Below are positions 1-5,618 of a DNA stretch of 5,666 nt, one piece after another; position 1 is the first letter of the stretch, and each line of letters opens with the position of its first letter. The notes beneath the pieces are model-generated. The model was not told the origin of the DNA. It did no database searches and was given only the letters and a program-made list of their open reading frames with translations. This stretch comes from Candidatus Bathyarchaeota archaeon. Lineage in GTDB: Archaea; Thermoproteota; CALKCG01; B24; JAGTQN01. The translations under genes and the position numbers were made by a program. The DNA is taken from positions 1-5,666 of the forward strand of contig JAGTQN010000104.1 of NCBI GenBank assembly GCA_018396395.1. The letters are read 5' to 3'.

Positions 1-61
1 TTCCAGGCTTCAAGCCATGCGGATAAATGGCTGAAGGGCTTATGGCATATACAAGGGAAGT

Positions 62-81
62 AAAGGAAAGGAAAGGAAAGG
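62..81. repeat. AAAGG x4 short tandem repeat
   Basis: Four perfect, contiguous copies of the pentamer AAAGG. Read on the minus strand this is a CCTTT pyrimidine tract lying about 45 bp beyond the stop codon of the winged-helix gene, so it may help end that transcript. It may equally be a slippage-prone microsatellite with no function. Confidence 0.85.
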
Positions 82-97
82 TCGAAGGGAAGCCCTT
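62..97 (-). terminator. possible terminator after the winged-helix gene
   Basis: Reading the minus strand, a 5-bp hairpin (positions 97-93 pairing with 89-85, 3-nt loop) is followed by the pyrimidine-rich CCTTT repeats. Archaeal RNA polymerase stops mainly at U-rich tracts, and this tract is interrupted by C, so the case is weak. The hairpin is short and its loop is at the minimum size. Confidence 0.22.
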
Positions 98-126
98 AAG
101 CCTACGCTTTACTTATAATTATTCGT

Positions 127-450
127 CTAATTTTGTCTTGAACCTGGGATTTTTGACGAAAGAATTGGGAATGAAGGGGAAGCATCAAGGTCCTTAAAGG
201 CTTCCAGGAACCTAAGACCTCCGCTGGTTGTCCGATAAACCGCTCCCTTTCCTGTCTTCTCTCCAATTCTTTCTACAAAGCCCTTTTCTAGAAGGAATTT
301 CATATAATTTTCAAGTTGTTTGAAGCTTAAGTTTGTAGAATACATTACTTTCGTCTTATTCGCCCCTTCTTGGACCACTTCCAATATCTCTGCTATGATT
401 TCCAAGCTATTTCTTCTTCGCCTGAATGGTTGTTTGCCTGTAATATCCAT
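127..450 (-). CDS. small winged-helix DNA-binding protein
   Basis: A protein of 107 residues from the chosen ATG. A basic N-terminus (RRRR at 10-13) leads into a winged helix spanning about residues 14-90: helix 1 (SLEIIAEILEVVQEGA), a helix-turn-helix with the typical TKVMYSTNLSFKQLENYMKF stretch (33-52), LLEKGFVER, then a wing ending in VYRTTSGGLRFLEAF. The pattern 'LEII..IL....EGA.KT.IMY..NL...QL..YL..L...G' is characteristic of the archaeal HTH_45-type predicted transcriptional regulators, usually about 80-110 aa. The last 17 residues (SPSFPILSSK...) are probably disordered. A TTG lies five codons upstream at 465, but a GGAGG Shine-Dalgarno overlaps that TTG and sits 8 nt before the ATG at 450, so the ATG is preferred. 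The gene is divergent from gatD with about 230 bp between them. Its DNA target cannot be told from the sequence; autoregulation or control of a neighbour is inference. Confidence 0.88.
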   Translation of the reverse strand: MDITGKQPFRRRRNSLEIIAEILEVVQEGANKTKVMYSTNLSFKQLENYMKFLLEKGFVERIGEKTGKGAVYRTTSGGLRFLEAFKDLDASPSFPILSSKIPGSRQN

Positions 451-458
451 GGAACATT

Positions 459-463
459 CCTCC
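459..463 (-). promoter_or_regulatory. Shine-Dalgarno that decides the winged-helix start
   Basis: GGAGG on the minus strand lies 8 nt upstream of the ATG at 450. It overlaps the alternative in-frame TTG (465-463), which would itself have no Shine-Dalgarno at a useful distance. This is the best ribosome-binding site in the window. Confidence 0.7.
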
Positions 464-530
464 AAAAGCTTTCCTTCGATGGGGAATCTCCTTAGCTCAA
501 AGGCAGCCTGTCTCCTTTAATTCGAAGGGA

Positions 531-566
531 TGTGCTAAAAAGGGTTACGAACCATCCGTGAGCACA
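531..566. repeat. nested inverted repeat in the divergent region
   Basis: TGTGCT (531-536) and AGCACA (561-566) are perfect 6-bp inverted arms. Between them lies a second small palindrome, GGTT-ACG-AACC (543-553). It lies between the winged-helix gene and gatD and could be an operator or a cruciform/RNA hairpin. Arms of this length are expected by chance somewhere in a window of this size. Confidence 0.3.
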
Positions 567-597
567 AGAAGCCTAGTTATGAAGAATTTTCAGATGA

Positions 598-634
598 GTT
601 CAAGGCTAAAGGTGGCGATTCTAAAGCCTTGAGC
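598..634 (+). repeat. hairpin upstream of gatD
   Basis: An 8-bp perfect inverted repeat, TCAAGGCT (600-607) against AGCCTTGA (625-632), is extended outward by a G-U pair (599/633) and a G-C pair (598/634). That gives a 10-bp stem with a 17-nt loop. It ends 45 nt before the gatD start. It could be part of a gatDE leader, an end signal for a short transcript, or chance. Confidence 0.35.
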
Positions 635-639
635 AAGCC

Positions 640-649
640 TTAACTAAAT
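640..649 (+). promoter_or_regulatory. weak TATA-like element before gatD
   Basis: The AT-rich stretch TTAACTAAAT is the only candidate TATA box at a sensible distance from gatD. Allowing about 25 nt to the transcription start would give a leader of roughly 10 nt containing the G-run Shine-Dalgarno. It matches the archaeal TATA consensus poorly, so the real promoter may lie further upstream. Confidence 0.22.
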
Positions 650-679
650 CCTTCATCATTCTTCAGGCGGGGGTTTTGG

Positions 680-2011
680 TTGAAGGAGGGGCTACCTGGA
701 TACAGAGGAATTGCCCTTAAGGTTCTTTCTGATGCCGGAGTCCGAGTGGAGGATATGGTAAGGATAAGGCGGGGTAGTGAGGTATATGAAGGTATCCTTT
801 TCCAACGCTCCCAGTATGACGATGATGAGCATATCGTCATTAAACTGAAAAACGGCTACAATGTGGGCATAAGGGTTACACCGAACCTCGTCGTCGAAAG
901 GCTCGGGGAAGGTGCGAAGGCTGCCTTTACACCCCCTCAACCTCCAAAGATGAACCCTTCCCTTCCAAAGGTTTCGATCCTCAGTACAGGCGGAACGATT
1001 GCCAGTCGTGTCGATTATAGGACTGGAGCCGTCACCCCAGCCTTCTCAGCTAGGGACTTATACTCCATCATACCGGAACTCTCGGACATTGCCCTTATCG
1101 AAACTCAAGAGATCTTCAGCATATTTAGCGAGGATATGGGTCCTGAACATTGGAAGACCTTGGCAAAGGTTATCGCCCACCACATCGAGGCAGGAGCCAA
1201 AGGCATCGTCGTAGCCCATGGAACGGATACCATGGGCTATACGGCTGCAGCCCTGAGCTTCGCCCTTCAGAACCTTCCAGTCCCCGTCATCTTAGTAGGG
1301 GCCCAAAGATCCTCCGACAGACCAAGCTCTGACGCTGCCCTTAACCTACTATCGGCCGTTAAGGCTGCAACCGATTTACCCATCGCTGAGGTCCTTGTTG
1401 CCATGCACGCCGATCCCTCCGATGAGACTGTTCTTCTCCATAGGGGGGTTAAGGTTCGAAAATGTCATACAAGCCGTAGAGATGCCTTCAAGTCTATCAA
1501 TGCCCATCCTATGGCAGCCATAAAGGACGGGGAAGTTAAGATCCTTACGGAAGAATATCGAAGGCGCCAAGGGGGGCAAATCCTTGAACTGAAACCCGAT
1601 TTCGACGAAAGGGCCGGGCTCCTAAAGTTTCATCCAGGATTCAATCCAGACATCATCGAATATCTTGTGGATAAGGGTTATAGGGGTATTATCCTTGAAG
1701 GAACGGGTCTTGGACACGTCTCAAAGCGATGCCATCCTTCCCTTAAGCGGGCATCCTCTGAGGGAGTCTTCCTAGGCATGACATCCCAATGCCTATGGGG
1801 AAGGGTGAACATGAACGTCTACTACACTGGTCGTGACCTCCAAGCCATAGGCATCGTTCCTCTGGAGGATATGCTCCCTGAAACTGCCCTCGTCAAGCTC
1901 ATGTGGGCCTTGGCCCAGGCTAAAGAGCCAGAAGCCTTGAAGCGCCTTATGCTCACGAATATCGCTGGGGAGATCTCATCCAAAACAAGCTTTCGATGGG
2001 GGGCGCCTTAG
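680..2011 (+). CDS. gatD: Glu-tRNA(Gln) amidotransferase subunit D
   Basis: This subunit is the asparaginase-like glutaminase of archaeal GatDE. It frees ammonia from an amide donor for GatE to convert Glu-tRNA(Gln) to Gln-tRNA(Gln) in the cytoplasm. The protein has 443 residues, and known GatD proteins have about 420-440. Residues about 20-75 form the small N-terminal domain (EDMVRIRRGSEVYEGIL, IKLKNGYNVGI), and a proline-rich linker (85-96) follows. The type-I asparaginase fold begins at STGGTIASR. Family catalytic residues are visible: T106 in GGTIAS, T182 and D183 in HGTDTMGYTAA, and K261 in RKCHTSRRDAF. Other signatures are VGAQRSSDRPSSDAA (206-220), EGTGLGH (340-346) and MTSQCLWGRVNMNVY (367-381). 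The TTG at 680 is preferred: an in-frame stop lies at 641, a GGGGG run ends 6 nt before it, and it gives the usual N-terminal length; the next ATG (M26) would cut into the first domain. The gene abuts gatE with no gap, as expected for one operon making a 1:1 complex. Confidence 0.97.
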   Translation: MKEGLPGYRGIALKVLSDAGVRVEDMVRIRRGSEVYEGILFQRSQYDDDEHIVIKLKNGYNVGIRVTPNLVVERLGEGAKAAFTPPQPPKMNPSLPKVSILSTGGTIASRVDYRTGAVTPAFSARDLYSIIPELSDIALIETQEIFSIFSEDMGPEHWKTLAKVIAHHIEAGAKGIVVAHGTDTMGYTAAALSFALQNLPVPVILVGAQRSSDRPSSDAALNLLSAVKAATDLPIAEVLVAMHADPSDETVLLHRGVKVRKCHTSRRDAFKSINAHPMAAIKDGEVKILTEEYRRRQGGQILELKPDFDERAGLLKFHPGFNPDIIEYLVDKGYRGIILEGTGLGHVSKRCHPSLKRASSEGVFLGMTSQCLWGRVNMNVYYTGRDLQAIGIVPLEDMLPETALVKLMWALAQAKEPEALKRLMLTNIAGEISSKTSFRWGAP

Positions 2012-3916
2012 TTGGACTATGAATCCCTTGGACTTAAAGTTGGTTTGGAACTCCACCAACAATTGAAGACAGCCTCAAAGCTTTTCTGCCTTTGTAAGCC
2101 AGAGCTTAGGGAGGGAGAGGCGGAGCTAAAACTCCTTAGAAAACTTCGTCCAACCCAGAGTGAGCTTGGACAGGTTGATCCGGCCGCCCTCTTCGAGTTC
2201 AAAAAGGGAAGGAAGATCCTCTATGAGGCTGAAGATAGGACCTCATGCCTCGTGGAACTGGACGAGGAGCCTCCCCATCCCTTGAACCAGGAAGCCTTGG
2301 ACATATGCCTCACCATAGCCCTCATGATTGGTTGCAAGCCTGTGGATGAGATACATGTTATGCGAAAGATCGTTATCGATGGCTCCAACACCACAGGCTT
2401 CCAGAGAACATGCATCGTTGCCCTAGGGGGTCTCGTTGAAATCTCTGGAAAGCAAATCCCCATCCAGACCATATGCCTCGAGGAGGATGCCGCGAGGCTT
2501 TTGGGCATTGAAGGATCACTCGTCCATTATAGCCTAGACAGGCTCGGAATACCCCTTGTGGAAGTAGCCACGGCTCCAGTTCTCAGTTCCCCGAAGGAAG
2601 CGGAGGCCGTAGCCCTGGCTTTGGGACGGATTCTTAGGGCGACAGGTAAGGTGCGAAGGGGTCTGGGAACGATAAGGCAGGATGTTAACATTTCCATCTC
2701 CCAAGGAGCCCTCATCGAAGTGAAGGGTGTTCAGAAACTTGAGCTCGTCTCGAAGGTAGTGGAGTATGAGGTTCAAAGACAATTGGGACTACTCGCCATA
2801 AGGGATGAGCTAAAGGCCAGGGGAGTAAAATGGGAGGACCTTACGGATAATTTCATCGATGTGACAGAAGCCTTCAGAAATACGGCTTGCGAAATCATAA
2901 GGTCCTCAATTAATAATGGGGGCATAGTGTTGGCTGTAAGGTTAAGGGGCTTTAAAGGGCTTCTAGGAAAGGAGCTTATTCCTAACATTAGGTTCGGAAC
3001 GGAGCTAGCCGATGTGGCGAAGTTCTGGGGAAGGGTGAAGGGTCTCTTCCATACGGACGAACTCCCAGGCTATGGCATATCGTCCCAAGAAGTTACGGAG
3101 CTAAAGAAAAGGCTTAACGCATCGGAGTATGATGCGATTGTTTTCGTTGCCGATAGAAGGGAGAATGCCTCCGATGCCCTTATGGCCGTTGTGGAAAGGG
3201 CCCGTCAAGCCCTCGTAGGAGTACCTGAAGAGACGAGGGGCCCGAATCCAGATGGAACGACAAGATACCTGAGACCCCGACCCGGTGCGGCTAGGATGTA
3301 TCCCGAGACTGACATACCGCCCATCGTGATAGACGAGGAAAGGATTGCAAGGCTTAGGGCAGATCTACCTGAGCTTCCAGAGCTAAAAGTCGAAAGATTC
3401 ATAAAAGATTATAGGCTTAGCAGAAAGCTTGCTGAGCAGATCGTGGACTCCGATTTTGTATCCCTTTTCGAAGAGATCGTCTCCAAGACCCATGTGGCCC
3501 CTTCTATCATAGCCGTAACCTTGACGGAAACCCTCAAAACCCTCTCAAGGGAGGGCTTGGATGTGGAAGCCCTTCCAGATGAGCAGATTATGGAAACTTT
3601 CTTCCTTATAGACAAGGGGGAATTAGCGAAGGAAGCCATACCAGATGTCCTGAGATGGCTTTTACGATCAAAAGGTTCGAAAGTCCGTCAGGCCATGGAG
3701 GCCCTTGGCTTAAGGATGATGTCAAGAAACGAAGTAGAAGCGTTCATCGATAGGCTTCTTATGGAGCGAAAGGAGCTTCTGGCAGGCGATAAATCGAAGG
3801 CTTTTCAACGTCTCCTAGGAATAGCCATGAGTACCCTTAGGGGTAAGGTTGATGCAGCCATCGTTCAAGAGATTCTAAGGAAAAGGATCCAAGCAGAAGC
3901 GGGCGGTCCTCCATAG
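2012..3916 (+). CDS. gatE: Glu-tRNA(Gln) amidotransferase subunit E
   Basis: This is the ATP-dependent kinase/transamidase subunit. It binds tRNA(Gln), phosphorylates the mischarged glutamate and amidates it with ammonia channelled from GatD. At 634 residues it is full length for GatE. The GatB/E catalytic domain (about 1-275) shows GLELHQQL (11-18), LFCLC (C26 and C28, part of the family's Cys cluster), RPTQSELGQVDPAA (46-59), DEEPPHPLN (84-92), KIVIDGSNTTGFQRT (119-133), CLEEDAAR (155-162), RLGIPLVEVATAP (177-189), LGTIRQDVNISI (218-229) and EVKGVQ (236-241). Residues about 280-405 match the position of the AspRS-type GAD insertion that separates GatE from bacterial GatB, followed by RMYPETDIPPI (428-438). 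The helical YqeY-like tail (about 480-630) is rich in Lys and Arg and contacts tRNA in the family. The TTG start directly follows the gatD TAG, and a GGGGGG run inside the gatD end lies 8 nt upstream, which suggests translational coupling. No frameshift or missing motif was seen. Confidence 0.97.
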   Translation: MDYESLGLKVGLELHQQLKTASKLFCLCKPELREGEAELKLLRKLRPTQSELGQVDPAALFEFKKGRKILYEAEDRTSCLVELDEEPPHPLNQEALDICLTIALMIGCKPVDEIHVMRKIVIDGSNTTGFQRTCIVALGGLVEISGKQIPIQTICLEEDAARLLGIEGSLVHYSLDRLGIPLVEVATAPVLSSPKEAEAVALALGRILRATGKVRRGLGTIRQDVNISISQGALIEVKGVQKLELVSKVVEYEVQRQLGLLAIRDELKARGVKWEDLTDNFIDVTEAFRNTACEIIRSSINNGGIVLAVRLRGFKGLLGKELIPNIRFGTELADVAKFWGRVKGLFHTDELPGYGISSQEVTELKKRLNASEYDAIVFVADRRENASDALMAVVERARQALVGVPEETRGPNPDGTTRYLRPRPGAARMYPETDIPPIVIDEERIARLRADLPELPELKVERFIKDYRLSRKLAEQIVDSDFVSLFEEIVSKTHVAPSIIAVTLTETLKTLSREGLDVEALPDEQIMETFFLIDKGELAKEAIPDVLRWLLRSKGSKVRQAMEALGLRMMSRNEVEAFIDRLLMERKELLAGDKSKAFQRLLGIAMSTLRGKVDAAIVQEILRKRIQAEAGGPP

Positions 3917-3945
3917 CCAAAGGTATCGATTCTATCCTCTGGCTA
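3914..3945. terminator. inverted repeat between convergent gatE and AIR-synthase-like stops
   Basis: Reading inward from each side, the two strands begin TAGCCAAAGG (plus, from 3914) and TAGCCAGAGG (minus, from 3945): 9 of 10 positions match, around a 12-nt loop that itself contains ATCGAT. Both arms start with the stop codon of their gene. It can fold as RNA in either direction, so a shared bidirectional end signal is plausible. No long U run follows on either strand, which weakens the terminator reading. Confidence 0.4.
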
Positions 3946-4977
3946 AGGCTTTCGATATCGCTGCAATAATTTCCAAAGGTGATCTTGAGGGGGCATGGAA
4001 AGGTTCAGCACCGTTCCATTGGACCTTAGGATCCTTCGAATGCTTTTATCCTGAAGGAATCTACCTATCACGGAGGCTTCTATACCAGCATTCCTTAATC
4101 CTTCAAGGACCATATTGGCCCTTTCAGCCTCGACGGCGATGAGGAGGGCTCCTGAGCCTATGGTTTGGAGGGGATCCGCTCCTAACGCATCGCAAATAAT
4201 CCTTGTTTCAGGACGTACAATGATTTCGCTTTCATAAGCTTCGACCCCAAGGTTTGAGGCATAGGCCATTTCGTAGAGTCCCCCTGCCAAGCCCCCCTCC
4301 GTTGGGTCGTGCATGGCTGTCACTCCTCCCTTTTTCATGGCAACTTCTGCATCCCTTACGACGCTTATTTCCCTTCGAAATCGCTTAGCAGACTCGAGGA
4401 CTGTAGGATCGACCCTTTCCGAAAGGACATCGGCGAGGTCTGTGGCAAGGATGGCAGTCCCCTCTATGGCTACCCCCTTTGTAAGGATAAGGAGGTTTCC
4501 GGCCCTTGCCCCACCTGTTGTGACGAAGGCTCCCTTTTTGGCAATTCCGAAGGCTGTACAAGCAACTATGGTCCTCTTCAAACCTGGTGTGACTTCCGTA
4601 TGTCCACCTACGATTGCGACTCCAAGCTCCTTGGCAGCCCTGTCAACCTGCATCATGATTCTCCTAACCTCTTCGAGGGAAGATTCCTCCGCCAAGAAGA
4701 TGATTAAGGATATCCAGAGGGGTCTTGCACCCCTCGTTGCCACATCGTTCGTGCTCACGTATACGGCTAATGAGCCAAGATCTTCAATGGCGCCAGTGAT
4801 GGGGTCAGAGTGGACAACGAGAACCCTGTCGTCTAGGAGGTCTATGATGGCTGCATCTTCGCCAATACTAGGACCTGCGATGATCCTCGCATCCTTGGCC
4901 CCTAGGTAGGGATATACGGCCCAGCTTAGGGCATCGGGTGGGAGCTTTCCGTGAAGGAAGGGGGGCTCTGAAGTCAA
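3943..4977 (-). CDS. AIR-synthase-family (HypE-like) ATP-binding enzyme
   Basis: A cytoplasmic PurM-superfamily protein of 344 residues (relatives are PurM, HypE, ThiL, SelD and PurL). The N-terminal half shows GPSIGEDAAIIDL (35-47, the G-[DE]-D-A-A nucleotide/metal motif), HSDPITGA (56-63), STNDVATRGARP (75-86) and IVGGHTEV (122-129). The C-terminal half shows GARAGNLLILTKGVAIEGTAILA (156-178), MHDPTEGGLAGGLYEMA (222-238) and GSGALLIAVE (274-283). The order and spacing fit the HypE-like branch better than PurM or ThiL. However, the protein ends in QRYRKP and lacks the terminal PRIC cysteine on which HypE builds the cyanide ligand of NiFe hydrogenases, and no hyp or hydrogenase genes are nearby. 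I therefore name only the family; the substrate is unknown. The TTG at 4977 is the first possible start, since an in-frame TGA lies 9 nt upstream, and GAGG sits 4 nt before it. The gene converges on gatE and is probably monocistronic. Confidence 0.9.
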   Translation of the reverse strand: MTSEPPFLHGKLPPDALSWAVYPYLGAKDARIIAGPSIGEDAAIIDLLDDRVLVVHSDPITGAIEDLGSLAVYVSTNDVATRGARPLWISLIIFLAEESSLEEVRRIMMQVDRAAKELGVAIVGGHTEVTPGLKRTIVACTAFGIAKKGAFVTTGGARAGNLLILTKGVAIEGTAILATDLADVLSERVDPTVLESAKRFRREISVVRDAEVAMKKGGVTAMHDPTEGGLAGGLYEMAYASNLGVEAYESEIIVRPETRIICDALGADPLQTIGSGALLIAVEAERANMVLEGLRNAGIEASVIGRFLQDKSIRRILRSNGTVLNLSMPPQDHLWKLLQRYRKP

Positions 4978-5010
4978 GAAGCCTCACGGTGCCTTTATTC
5001 CCATAAGCTT

Positions 5011-5020
5011 CTTTTAAACC
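5011..5020 (-). promoter_or_regulatory. candidate TATA box of the AIR-synthase-like gene
   Basis: GGTTTAAAAG on the minus strand fits the core of an archaeal TATA box. It lies about 38 nt upstream of the TTG start. With the usual 25-nt spacing, transcription would begin near 4990 with a leader of about 13 nt that includes the GAGG ribosome-binding site. Confidence 0.4.
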
Positions 5021-5061
5021 TTGGAACTGCATCGAAGGGACGACGATTTTTTAAGTAAGAA

Positions 5062-5136
5062 GCTGGCAGCCGCAGGCGCACCCTGCATTCCATAGAGACC
5101 AGCCTCTACAAAACGGAGTTTCCCGCCGTGAGGCAT
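5062..5136. other. GC-rich foldable segment, possible structured RNA
   Basis: About 75 bp of clearly higher G+C than the AT-rich DNA on both sides, with several complementary arms. These are GCTGG (5062-5066) with CCAGC (5099-5103), enclosing GCAGG (5072-5076) with CCTGC (5082-5086); TAGAG (5093-5097) with CTCTA (5104-5108); and GCCTC (5102-5106) plus ACGG (5113-5116) with CCGT-GAGGC (5126-5134), which together give 9 pairs with a 6-nt bulge. Some arms exclude one another, so alternative folds exist. A GC-rich island in an AT-rich intergenic region is a known sign of stable RNA in thermophilic archaea. I see no tRNA T-arm, no C/D boxes and no clear H/ACA pocket or kink-turn, so no class can be named, and the strand is undecided. 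If on the minus strand, a TATA-like box at 5154-5164 would start transcription near 5134, at the first arm. Confidence 0.35.
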
Positions 5137-5140
5137 GTAA

Positions 5141-5166
5141 CTTTAATATTGGGCTTTAATATTGCC
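5141..5166. repeat. tandem 13-mer with TATA-like core
   Basis: Two adjacent 13-bp units, CTTTAATATTGGG (5141-5153) and CTTTAATATTGCC (5154-5166), share 11 of 13 bases. Each holds the palindromic AATATT and can be read as a TATA-like box on either strand. The duplication sits in a divergent promoter region. It may be a doubled promoter core or a tandem binding site. Confidence 0.8.
5154..5163 (+). promoter_or_regulatory. candidate TATA box of the 5197 gene
   Basis: The second copy of CTTTAATATT is centred about 38 nt before the ATG at 5197. Standard archaeal spacing would put the transcription start near 5184, giving a leader of about 12 nt. There is only a weak AGGT Shine-Dalgarno in that leader (5184-5187), in keeping with a very short leader. 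Confidence 0.4.
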
Positions 5167-5196
5167 ATCTTAGGCGTGGAAAAGGTTGGTTGAAGC

Positions 5197-5571
5197 ATGG
5201 TTGATGTTTCTTTAGTGACGGCTGAGGAGATTCTTAACTATGCTGAGGATGAGTTTGAAAGGGCTATGAAAACAAAGGATATGTTGCTTTATAGGAATTC
5301 TTTAGATAAGGCTTTTTTGTCCATGATTGTTGCCTTAAACTCCTACATTAACCGAAAGTTAAACATAATACCTAAATCCCATTGTGAGCGCAGGTTTCTG
5401 TTGAGAAAGATGGACAGAGAAGATCTTAGAGCTTTCTACAGCGACGTGATAGGAACTCTTAACGAAGAAGCCTTCTATGAGGGAGTTTATAATCCTGAAG
5501 AAGCCATGTATGCCATTACATTAATAAAGATAAAGAAGATGCTAGAAGAATTTAAAAAAAAGCTAATTTAA
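5197..5571 (+). CDS. small all-helical protein, PaREP1/HEPN-like
   Basis: A protein of 124 residues with no signal peptide or membrane segment. It reads as a bundle of amphipathic helices: about 7-27 (VTAEEILNYAEDEFERAMKT), 29-53 (MLLYRNSLDKAFLSMIVALNSYI), a link with IPKSHCERRFLLRKM (58-72), 75-90, then EAFYEGVYNPEEAMYAITLIKIKKMLEEFKK (91-121). The order of an 'AE.EFE.A' helix, a second helix with 'KAF...V.A', an 'SH.ERR..L' link and a 'FYEGVY' stretch recalls archaeal PaREP1 proteins, which have a HEPN-like fold. The HEPN RNase motif (R, 4-6 residues, H) is not present: the only R-H pair at a short distance is R53 and H62, with 8 residues between. No nuclease activity is therefore claimed. 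The ATG at 5197 is the first start after an in-frame TGA at 5191. G+C is visibly lower (about 33-40% in samples) than in gatDE (about 55%), which hints at separate ancestry. No MNT nucleotidyltransferase or other partner is seen within the window. Confidence 0.75.
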   Translation: MVDVSLVTAEEILNYAEDEFERAMKTKDMLLYRNSLDKAFLSMIVALNSYINRKLNIIPKSHCERRFLLRKMDREDLRAFYSDVIGTLNEEAFYEGVYNPEEAMYAITLIKIKKMLEEFKKKLI

Positions 5572-5618
5572 TTATGAAGCTTTAACGATGATATAGATAA
5601 GCGAAAGACTTAATTAAA

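Noticed and set aside
1..63. Plus-strand frame open from the window edge to a TAA at 61-63, possibly the C-terminus of an upstream gene
   Set aside because: Only 20 codons are visible, no family motif can be read, and two minus-strand frames are also open here. It is too short to support as a gene.
62..81. Tandem repeat as a CRISPR array
   Set aside because: The units are 5 bp long and contiguous, with no spacers.
541..560. GGTTACGAACC resembling a tRNA T-arm
   Set aside because: The loop is only 3 nt, the TTCRA core is absent, and no acceptor, D or anticodon arms can be paired around it.
579..632. 17-codon ATG-started ORF upstream of gatD as a possible leader peptide
   Set aside because: It has no Shine-Dalgarno and no run of regulatory codons, and the length is expected by chance.
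2221..2508. Minus-strand open frames across gatD and gatE
   Set aside because: They lie wholly inside two unbroken, well-conserved genes and have no recognisable domains.
4313..4909. Long plus-strand open frames (up to 198 codons) inside the AIR-synthase-like gene
   Set aside because: They are antisense shadows. The minus-strand frame carries every PurM-family motif in order, while these have low-complexity, Ser/Arg/Pro-rich translations with no motif.
5062..5136. Reading the GC-rich island as a tRNA or a standard H/ACA or C/D guide RNA
   Set aside because: The length is tRNA-like, but there is no T-arm consensus. No RUGAUGA/CUGA boxes are present, and there is no pseudouridylation pocket or kink-turn with an ACA at the correct distance.
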